From Pseudomonas cuatrocienegasensis (GTDB lineage Bacteria > Pseudomonadota > Gammaproteobacteria > Pseudomonadales > Pseudomonadaceae): a DNA stretch of 46,191 bases. Position 1 is the first letter of the stretch. The number at the start of each line of letters is the position of its first letter. The position numbers were made by a program, and so were the translations under genes. The notes under the pieces are model-generated. The model did no database searches, was not told the DNA's origin, and saw only the letters and a program-made list of their open reading frames with translations. This document shows positions 40,263 through 46,191 of this stretch, piece by piece. Location of the stretch: the NCBI RefSeq assembly GCF_900110925.1, contig NZ_FOFP01000026.1, forward strand, positions 1 to 46,191. Reading direction: 5' to 3'.

Positions 40263-40591
40263 CAGTGGTTCTCTCCCTGGGTGGCAGCCACCTGCGCCTT
40301 AGGCGCTTTCTTCTTGAACATTTCCAGCATGCGTCGGGTGACCAGGAAACCACCGAACACGTTAACCGCTGCCAAAGCCACAGCCAGAGTGCCCATGGTT
40401 TTACCCAGCGGGGTTACGGTCAGGGCGGCGGCGAGCATGGCGCCGACGATAACGATCGCGGAAATCGCGTTGGTTACCGCCATCAGCGGGGTGTGCAGGG
40501 CTGGAGTCACGTTCCACACCACGTGGTAGCCCACGTAAATGGCCAGCACGAAGATGATCAGGTTGTAGATGCCGTCAGAAATCATATCCAT
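40262..40591 (-). CDS. pntAB: NAD(P) transhydrogenase alpha subunit part 2, PntAB
   Basis: 109 residues with about three or four helices (GIYNLIIFVLAIYVGYHVVW; HTPLMAVTNAISAIVIVGAM). This is the membrane part of the alpha subunit, separate from PntAA in Pseudomonas but fused in E. coli PntA. GGGGAG precedes its ATG, 14 bp after the pntAA stop. Confidence 0.95.
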   Translation of the reverse strand: MDMISDGIYNLIIFVLAIYVGYHVVWNVTPALHTPLMAVTNAISAIVIVGAMLAAALTVTPLGKTMGTLAVALAAVNVFGGFLVTRRMLEMFKKKAPKAQVAATQGENH

Positions 40592-40605
40592 GAGCGGTGC
40601 TCCCC

Positions 40606-41727
40606 TTAGCCGTTAGTGCGCACGACGTTGCCGTCACGGCACATCAGGCACGCGCTAACGATGTCGTCTTCAAGGTTGAGGTGGAACTTGCCTTCGCCGT
40701 CGATCACCAGCTTGAGGAAGTCCAGCAGATTGCGTGCGTACAGCGCCGAAGCATCGGCTGGCACCAGGGCCGCCAGGTTGCTGTGGCCGACGATGGTCAC
40801 GCCGTTGCTGACGATCACTTGTTCGGCGACGGTCAGCGGGCAGTTGCCGCCTTGCGCTGCAGCCAGGTCGATGATCACCGAGCCAGGCTTCATTTCCGCC
40901 ACGGTGGCGGCATGCAGCAGGGTCGGCGCTTTGCGGCCCGGAATCAGCGCGGTGGTGATAACGATGTCAGCCTGCTTGGCGCGCTCGTGCACCGCCTTGG
41001 CCTGACGCTCCATCCACGACGCCGGCATTGGCCGCGCGTAGCCGCCAACACCTTGGGCGCATTCGCGCTCTTCATCGGTCTCGAATGGCACGTCGACGAA
41101 CTTGGCGCCGAGCGACTCGATCTGCTCCTTTACCGCCGGACGCACGTCCGATGCCTCGATCACCGCACCCAGGCGCTTGGCCGTGGCGATGGCCTGCAGC
41201 CCGGCAACACCGGCGCCGAGTATCAGAATACGCGCGGCCTTAACGGTACCGGCAGCCGTCATCAGCATCGGCATAAAGCGCGGATAGTGATGCGCGGCCA
41301 GCAGCACGGCCTTGTAGCCGGCGATGTTGGCCTGCGAGCTGAGCACGTCCAGGCTCTGCGCGCGGGACGTACGCGGGGCAGCTTCCAGGGCGAAGGCAGT
41401 GACGCCACGAGCATTGATGCGCGCGATGGTCTCATTGCTGAACGGGTTGAGCATGCCGACCAGTACGGCGCCGCTGCGCATCAGTGCCAACTCTTCATCG
41501 TTCGGCGCGATGACCTTGAGCACCAGATCAGCGGCGAATACCGTGCTGGCATCACCGAGGCTGGCACCTGCTGCGCTGTAGGCTGCGTCGGTAATGCTGG
41601 CGCTCAGACCGGCAGCATATTGCACCGTGACCTGATGGCCCTGGCCGATCAGCTTCTTGAGGGTTTCGGGAGTTGCGGCAACGCGCGTCTCACCAGCATG
41701 GGTTTCGAGGGGAACACCGATGTGCAC
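40606..41727 (-). CDS. pntAA: NAD(P) transhydrogenase alpha subunit part 1, PntAA
   Basis: 373 residues, soluble NAD(H)-binding domain I. It begins MHIGVPLETHAGETRVAATP from a GTG (41725-41727) with AGGAGATTTCAC upstream. RILILGAGVAGLQAIATAKR is the dinucleotide-binding motif, and RPAVKEQIESLGAKFVDVP and TTALIPGRKAPTLL follow. It is homologous to alanine dehydrogenase, but the following pntAB and pntB settle the identity. Confidence 0.95.
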   Translation of the reverse strand: MHIGVPLETHAGETRVAATPETLKKLIGQGHQVTVQYAAGLSASITDAAYSAAGASLGDASTVFAADLVLKVIAPNDEELALMRSGAVLVGMLNPFSNETIARINARGVTAFALEAAPRTSRAQSLDVLSSQANIAGYKAVLLAAHHYPRFMPMLMTAAGTVKAARILILGAGVAGLQAIATAKRLGAVIEASDVRPAVKEQIESLGAKFVDVPFETDEERECAQGVGGYARPMPASWMERQAKAVHERAKQADIVITTALIPGRKAPTLLHAATVAEMKPGSVIIDLAAAQGGNCPLTVAEQVIVSNGVTIVGHSNLAALVPADASALYARNLLDFLKLVIDGEGKFHLNLEDDIVSACLMCRDGNVVRTNG

Positions 41728-42196
41728 GTGAAATCTCCTGCGTGATCTTTTTAGTGAACCTGCACGCTACGGATGGCGCGCCGGTAAGGGGAGGATCAGC
41801 ACAAACCCGCCCGGGCTGATAGCCCATAGGTCGAGGCACGGCATTTTGCAGGTGAAGAACTCGGGCTTCAATGGTTTTTGGAGTAAAACTTTATAGTAAC
41901 TACAAGTCATCTAGTGACTAGTGGTTCTTATAAAAAGGTTTAGGCCGCGCATTGCATGGCCTAGGGTGGGCTTTCAGGGATTATTGGCGCGAAACTTATC
42001 CTTCTTGTGAATGCTCACCGATTAACGCAGTTTTACGCGTCGTAAAATGGGCGTCAGGTCAATGGCAGTAGGCATTCGAGGGGTATCGCGTGTTCAATAA
42101 ATTGAACGCTGCGTTGTGCGCGAGCTAATGCGCCATGTAGCTATTTTTAGAGGCTGACTACGAGGTCAGTTTAAGAGGCGAGACTAAAAAACCGAT
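41728..42196. other. 469-bp non-coding gap between pntAA and gcdR, with a perfect palindrome
   Basis: No credible gene. The right part contains GTTCAAT-AA-ATTGAAC (42092-42107), a perfect 7-2-7 palindrome resembling an operator. CTAGTGACTAG (41911-41921) is a smaller palindrome in an AT-rich stretch (about 41870-41945) that is the likely pnt promoter region. CTGAC/GTCAG (42154-42169) is a weak hairpin near the end of gcdR. None can be tied to a known regulator. Confidence 0.5.
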
Positions 42197-43105
42197 TCAC
42201 CGCAACCCATTGGCCTCGGCATAGTGTTCTGCTTCGTCGGTGAGCCAGGCGGCAAATGCTTTAAGGGCTGCAGACTCGACCTTGCGCTCCGGAATCATCA
42301 GGTGATAAGCCCGGTCACTGTGGTAGGCGTGTGGGTGGGCAAGTACCAGGCGACCTTCAGCGAGCTCTCGTTCAATCAGAAACGGCGGTATCAGCGCCAC
42401 CCCCATCTCATGCATGGCCGCTTGAGCGAGCATCGAGAACAGTTCATAGCGTGCGCCGCTCATGTCCCGTGCAACCGTGCTGCCCTGGGCCGCGAACCAC
42501 TGCCGCCATGCGTAAGGGCGTGTGGTTTGCTGCAGCAGGGGCAACTGGGCGATCTGTTCAACGCTTAGCAGTGTCTGACCAGCCAGCAAGGCAGGGCTGC
42601 AGACTGGCATCGGGTTCTCACGCATCAATAGGTGAGAGACAGTGCCGGACCAGTCGGCATCGCCAAAGTAGATCGCAGCATCGAAGGCGGTGTCGGCAAA
42701 CAGGAAGGGCCGCGTGCGGTTGGTCAGGTTTACGGTCACCTGCGGGTGGATCGCCTGGAAGTGTTTCAGGCGCGGCAGTAGCCACTGCGTACCGAATGTC
42801 GGCACCACCGCCAGCTCGATGGTCATGGCGCCTTGTTGGCCCATGATTGCCAAGGTGTCGCGTTCGACCGCATCCAGTTGTGCAGACACTCGCCGGGCAT
42901 AGGCCATGCCGGCCTCGGTCAACTGAACGCCACGCCGCGAACGGCGAAACAACGCCACGCCAAGAAAAGCCTCCAGGCCGGCGATCTGTCGGCAGATGGC
43001 GCTCTGGGTCAGCGCCAACTCATCGGCAGCCTTGGTGAAGCTCTGGTGGCGTGCTGCGGTTTCAAAGGCGACCAGCGCGCCTGTGCTGGGGATTTTACGA
43101 CGCAT
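42197..43105 (-). CDS. gcdR: LysR-type regulator of glutarate catabolism, GcdR-type
   Basis: 302 residues. N-terminal winged helix with ALVAFETAARHQSFTKAADE then LALTQSAICRQIAGLEAFLG, typical of the GcvA-like LysR subgroup, and an effector domain from about 95. It is divergent from gcdH with 189 bp between; two T-N11-A dyads lie in that gap. It resembles the regulator adjoining gcdH in P. aeruginosa and P. putida, which responds to glutarate. Identification rests on both sequence type and neighbours. Confidence 0.87.
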   Translation of the reverse strand: MRRKIPSTGALVAFETAARHQSFTKAADELALTQSAICRQIAGLEAFLGVALFRRSRRGVQLTEAGMAYARRVSAQLDAVERDTLAIMGQQGAMTIELAVVPTFGTQWLLPRLKHFQAIHPQVTVNLTNRTRPFLFADTAFDAAIYFGDADWSGTVSHLLMRENPMPVCSPALLAGQTLLSVEQIAQLPLLQQTTRPYAWRQWFAAQGSTVARDMSGARYELFSMLAQAAMHEMGVALIPPFLIERELAEGRLVLAHPHAYHSDRAYHLMIPERKVESAALKAFAAWLTDEAEHYAEANGLR

Positions 43106-43160
43106 CTATGCGAACACCTCATTCAAACTGCTGGCAGTGACGCAGTGAGGCTATCTTGAA

Positions 43161-43196
43161 GTGCATAAAACGCACAATAGGCTGAGAAATGCTCAG
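43161..43196. promoter_or_regulatory. Tandem LysR-type operator dyads in the gcdR-gcdH gap
   Basis: GTGC-ATAAAAC-GCAC (43161-43175) and CTGAG-AAATG-CTCAG (43182-43196). Both contain the LysR T-N11-A form (T43162 to A43174; T43183 to A43195) and their centres are 21 bp apart, two helical turns. They are the likely recognition and activation sites of GcdR for the gcdH promoter. Confidence 0.55.
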
Positions 43197-43294
43197 TTGT
43201 GGCTCGCCTGGTGTGGGTCTAGGATGCCTGAAACCCTTGGAGCGCAGGTCGGCAGACCCTGGTGCTCTGACATCTGCATCAATGAGGTTTCGAC

Positions 43295-44473
43295 ATGGCT
43301 AACGCACGCTTCAATTGGATCGACCCGCTGCTGCTCGACCAGCAACTGACCGAAGAAGAACGCATGGTGCGTGACAGCGCCCAGCAGTTCGCTGACGACA
43401 AACTGGCCCCGCGCGTGCTCGAAGCCTTTCGCCATGAGCAGACCGATCCTGCGATCTTCCGCGAGATGGGCGACACCGGCCTGCTCGGCGCCACCATCCC
43501 AGCCGAATACGGCGGCAGCGGCCTGAACTATGTGTGCTATGGCCTGATCGCCCGCGAAGTCGAGCGCGTCGACTCCGGCTATCGCTCGATGATGAGCGTG
43601 CAGTCGTCTCTGGTGATGGTGCCGATCTTCGAGTTCGGTAACGAGGCGGCCAAGCAGAAGTACCTGCCCAAGTTGGCATCCGGCGAATATATCGGCTGCT
43701 TTGGCCTGACCGAGCCGAACCACGGTTCCGACCCAGGCTCGATGATCACCCGCGCCAAGAAGGTCGATGGCGGCTACCGCCTCAGCGGCGCCAAGATGTG
43801 GATTACCAACAGCCCGATCGCCGATGTATTCGTGGTTTGGGCTAAGGACGATGCTGGTGAGATCCGCGGCTTTGTTCTTGAGAAAGGCTGGCAAGGCCTG
43901 AGCACGCCAACTATCCATGGCAAGGTCGGCCTGCGTGCCTCGATCACTGGCGAGATTGTTATGGACAATGTGTTCTGTCCGGAAGAAAACGCCTTCCCTG
44001 ATGTGCGCGGCCTGAAAGGCCCGTTCACCTGCCTGAATTCGGCCCGTTATGGCATCAGCTGGGGTGCGCTGGGTGCGGCAGAGTACTGCTGGCACACCGC
44101 GCGCCAGTACACCCTCGACCGCCAGCAGTTCGGCCGCCCGTTAGCCGCGAATCAACTGATCCAGAAGAAGCTGGCCGATATGCAGACCGAAATCACCCTG
44201 GCCCTGCAAGGATGTCTGCGCCTCGGTCGGATGAAAGACGAAGGCACTGCCGCGGTGGAAATCACCTCGATCATGAAGCGCAACAGCTGCGGCAAAGCTC
44301 TGGATATCGCCCGCCTGGCCCGCGACATGCTCGGTGGTAACGGTATCAGCGACGAGTTCGGTGTGGCCCGACATCTGGTCAACCTGGAAGTGGTGAACAC
44401 CTATGAAGGTACCCATGATGTCCATGCGCTGATCCTCGGTCGCGCGCAGACGGGTATCCAGGCGTTTTTCTAA
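43295..44473 (+). CDS. gcdH: Glutaryl-CoA dehydrogenase
   Basis: 392 residues, acyl-CoA dehydrogenase family. CFGLTEPNHGSDPGSMITRA is the FAD/substrate loop of glutaryl-CoA dehydrogenases, GAKMWITNSPIADVFVVWAK follows, and the C-terminal NTYEGTHDVHALILGRA holds the catalytic Glu (about 371). It oxidises and decarboxylates glutaryl-CoA to crotonyl-CoA in lysine/glutarate breakdown. GAGG lies 8 bases before the ATG. First gene of the gcdHG unit. Confidence 0.96.
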   Translation: MANARFNWIDPLLLDQQLTEEERMVRDSAQQFADDKLAPRVLEAFRHEQTDPAIFREMGDTGLLGATIPAEYGGSGLNYVCYGLIAREVERVDSGYRSMMSVQSSLVMVPIFEFGNEAAKQKYLPKLASGEYIGCFGLTEPNHGSDPGSMITRAKKVDGGYRLSGAKMWITNSPIADVFVVWAKDDAGEIRGFVLEKGWQGLSTPTIHGKVGLRASITGEIVMDNVFCPEENAFPDVRGLKGPFTCLNSARYGISWGALGAAEYCWHTARQYTLDRQQFGRPLAANQLIQKKLADMQTEITLALQGCLRLGRMKDEGTAAVEITSIMKRNSCGKALDIARLARDMLGGNGISDEFGVARHLVNLEVVNTYEGTHDVHALILGRAQTGIQAFF

Positions 44474-44567
44474 ACAGCAGTGCCACGCCTCAAGCCTCAT
44501 TAGCACCTAACAGCAGTTTGGCTTGCGGCTTGGCGCTTACCGCTTGTAACTCCGCGAAGAGGTTTCC

Positions 44568-45791
44568 ATGTCCGGCGCACTTTCCCATATACGTGTCCTC
44601 GATCTGTCCCGTGTTCTCGCGGGGCCTTGGGCCGGACAGATTCTTGGTGACCTGGGGGCTGACGTCATAAAGGTGGAGCGCCCTGGCGTGGGAGACGATA
44701 CCCGTCATTGGGGGCCGCCCTTTCTTAAAGATGCGGCAGGTGTGGATACGAGCGAGGCGGCCTACTACCTGGCGGCCAACCGTAACAAGCAATCCGTCAC
44801 GCTCGATTTCACCTGTGCAGAAGGCCAGCGCCTTGTGCGCGAGCTTGCTGTCGCCAGCGACGTACTGATCGAGAACTTCAAGGTCGGAGGCTTGGCTGCC
44901 TATGGGCTGGATTACGCCGCTTTAAAGGCATTCAACCCGCGGCTGATCTACTGCTCGATTACCGGCTTCGGTCAGGATGGTCCTTATGCCAAGCGTGCTG
45001 GATACGACTTTATGATCCAGGGGCTCGGCGGCTTGATGAGCCTGACCGGGCGTGCCGAGGGCGAGGACGGCGCAGGTCCGGTCAAGGTTGGCGTAGCGCT
45101 GACAGACATTCTGACCGGGCTGTACGCCACCTCGGCGATTCTTGCCGCCTTGGCCAGTCGTGAGCAGACCGGCAAAGGCCAGCATATCGATATGGCTCTG
45201 CTGGACGTTCAGGTGGCTTGCCTGGCCAACCAGGCGATGAACTACCTGACCACCGGCAATGCGCCGCGCCGCCTGGGCAATGCGCATCCTAATATAGTGC
45301 CCTACCAGGACTTCCCCACGGCGGACGGTGACTTCATTCTCACCATCGGCAATGACAGCCAGTTTCGCCGCTTCTGTACGGTCGCCGGGCATGCGGAGTG
45401 GGCCGATGATCCGCGCTTCTGCAGTAACCAGGTACGCGTCGCCCATCGCGCTGAACTGATCCCCTTGATTCGTCAGGTGACCGTCTTCAAGACCACGGCC
45501 GAGTGGGTCTCACTGCTGGAGCGGGCGGGCGTGCCCTGTGGGCCTATCAATGATCTAGCTCAGGTCTTCAATGATCCCCAGGTAAAAGCTCGTGGCCTGC
45601 AGTTTGATCTGCCTCATGTGATGGCCGGCAGCGTGCCGCAGGTAGCCAGCCCTATACGCCTATCTGGTACCCCCATAGAGCACCGCAATGCGCCGCCTTT
45701 ATTAGGTGAGCACACCGATGCGGTTTTGCAGCGTGTGCTGGGACTGGATACCAAAGCCATTGCCACCTTGCGTGAGCAAGGCGTGCTTTGA
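44568..45791 (+). CDS. gcdG: Glutarate CoA-transferase, CaiB/BaiF (type III) family
   Basis: 407 residues. LDLSRVLAGPWAGQILGDLG and ADVIKVERPGVGDDTRHWGP near the N-terminus are signatures of type III CoA-transferases. The probable catalytic Asp is in VGVALTDILTGLY (about 180). Beside gcdH, it most likely activates glutarate to glutaryl-CoA, probably using succinyl-CoA. It follows gcdH by 94 bp with GAGG before the ATG. Confidence 0.93.
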   Translation: MSGALSHIRVLDLSRVLAGPWAGQILGDLGADVIKVERPGVGDDTRHWGPPFLKDAAGVDTSEAAYYLAANRNKQSVTLDFTCAEGQRLVRELAVASDVLIENFKVGGLAAYGLDYAALKAFNPRLIYCSITGFGQDGPYAKRAGYDFMIQGLGGLMSLTGRAEGEDGAGPVKVGVALTDILTGLYATSAILAALASREQTGKGQHIDMALLDVQVACLANQAMNYLTTGNAPRRLGNAHPNIVPYQDFPTADGDFILTIGNDSQFRRFCTVAGHAEWADDPRFCSNQVRVAHRAELIPLIRQVTVFKTTAEWVSLLERAGVPCGPINDLAQVFNDPQVKARGLQFDLPHVMAGSVPQVASPIRLSGTPIEHRNAPPLLGEHTDAVLQRVLGLDTKAIATLREQGVL

Positions 45792-45854
45792 GTAGGTATA
45801 GAAGGGCTATTACATATATAGAAGAGCAATTTCGAGTCGGGTGGAGAAAACAGC

Positions 45855-45882
45855 TTGACGGCATTTCTGCTGTGCCTATAAT
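45855..45882 (+). promoter_or_regulatory. rRNA operon promoter P1
   Basis: TTGACG (45855-45860), 16 bp, TATAAT (45877-45882), then GCGCACCTC. A near-consensus sigma-70 promoter with a GC-rich discriminator; first of four tandem promoters. Confidence 0.75.
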
Positions 45883-45952
45883 GCGCACCTCTTCCGGCGC
45901 GGACTTCTCGGATAACTCGTTTTAAATCAATGAGTTAGCTTAAAAAGAGGGG

Positions 45953-45980
45953 TTGCAAAGCAGCGAAAGCTGTGTAGAAT
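45953..45980 (+). promoter_or_regulatory. rRNA operon promoter P2
   Basis: TTGCAA (45953-45958), 16 bp, TAGAAT (45975-45980), followed by GCGCCGGGCTGACGAG. The -10 is 98 bp after that of P1. Confidence 0.7.
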
Positions 45981-46058
45981 GCGCCGGGCTGACGAGGTGG
46001 TGGTTTTAGCGTCGTTGGCAGGTTGGTCGAAGTTGAGTTGAGGCGGTAAAAGAGGTGG

Positions 46059-46086
46059 TTGACAGCGGTTTGAAACGCTGTAGAAT
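46059..46086 (+). promoter_or_regulatory. rRNA operon promoter P3
   Basis: TTGACA (46059-46064), 16 bp, TAGAAT (46081-46086), then TCGCCTCCCGCTGACGAG. The sequence here matches the Pseudomonas rrn leader as I know it. The -10 is 106 bp after P2. Confidence 0.8.
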
Positions 46087-46163
46087 TCGCCTCCCGCTGA
46101 CGAGAGACTTGGATTGATCGTAAGTGCAAGCGGTTGAAGTTGAAAAGAAATTTTCGAAATCGC

Positions 46164-46191
46164 TTGACAGGAAATGAGGCTGCTGTAAGAT
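46164..46191 (+). promoter_or_regulatory. rRNA operon promoter P4, cut by the window edge
   Basis: TTGACA (46164-46169), 16 bp, TAAGAT (46186-46191) ending at the last base of the window. The preceding GAAAAGAAATTTTCGAAAT is typical of the rrn leader just upstream of this promoter in pseudomonads. The 16S rRNA gene should begin shortly beyond the window. Confidence 0.75.

Noticed and set aside
40597..41745. 382-residue plus-strand open frame across pntAA
   Set aside because: His/Arg/Gln-rich antisense shadow; pntAA on the minus strand has clear motifs and operon context.

Overview
The window looks like chromosomal DNA of a Pseudomonas sensu lato species that is not P. aeruginosa. It is GC-rich, densely coded and uses strong G/C third-position preference. 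It carries Pseudomonas hallmarks: algB-kinB beside an Ivy-type lysozyme inhibitor gene, a gcdR/gcdH/gcdG glutarate locus, recC-recB-recD, a three-subunit pntAA-pntAB-pntB operon, and the multi-promoter leader of a ribosomal RNA operon at the right edge. No prophage, CRISPR array, tRNA or transposase gene is visible. The species cannot be named from this sequence alone.

Layout. (1) 71-7247: a phosphorelay and adaptation cluster. A lone receiver protein (minus strand) faces a tightly overlapped operon: CHASE3/GAF hybrid kinase with three receivers, cheR, a receiver-less cheB, a receiver-kinase, and another single-domain receiver. (2) 7248-12643: the algB-kinB two-component system, flanked on both sides by small-protein operons. 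Each operon has a sigma-54 (-24/-12) promoter with the same arrangement of paired TCGTGCA sites and an AT-rich element upstream. The right-hand operon leads towards an Ivy-type lysozyme inhibitor gene. (3) 12758-16777: a fused SpmA/SpmB-like membrane protein, a chemoreceptor with a FliA-type promoter, and a DUF5924/DUF2914 membrane protein. (4) 17067-22209: a TAXI-type TRAP transporter (binding protein, terminator/attenuator, fused permease) and an MHS-family MFS transporter. (5) 22317-31034: recC-recB-recD, with a long inverted repeat between recB and recD. (6) 31089-34455: TerC, CitMHS and AEC-type membrane proteins, all on the minus strand. (7) 34529-35290: a GFA-family gene bracketed by two copies of a roughly 150-165 bp non-coding element with terminal inverted repeats, plus a further hairpin repeat. 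(8) 35308-38451: DUF4105 protein, two DUF2388 paralogues and a DUF1127 protein. (9) 38826-41727: the transhydrogenase operon. (10) 42197-45791: gcdR divergent from gcdH-gcdG. (11) 45792-46191: four tandem sigma-70 promoters, evidently leading to a 16S rRNA gene just outside the window.

The most promising under-described system is in region 2. AlgB is an NtrC-type activator with an intact GAFTGA sigma-54 contact motif. The two sigma-54 promoters on either side of it match in register: two TCGTGCA sites 31-32 bp apart, 71-73 bp from the -24 GG, with a near-identical AT-rich block 32-33 bp before the GG. Each drives a short exported peptide ending in Trp-Val-Phe followed by DUF1328-type membrane miniproteins. 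A perfect palindrome of the same site lies just upstream of algB. My inference is a duplicated AlgB-controlled envelope-protection regulon that includes the lysozyme inhibitor. The second notable structure is the MITE-like pair around the GFA gene.
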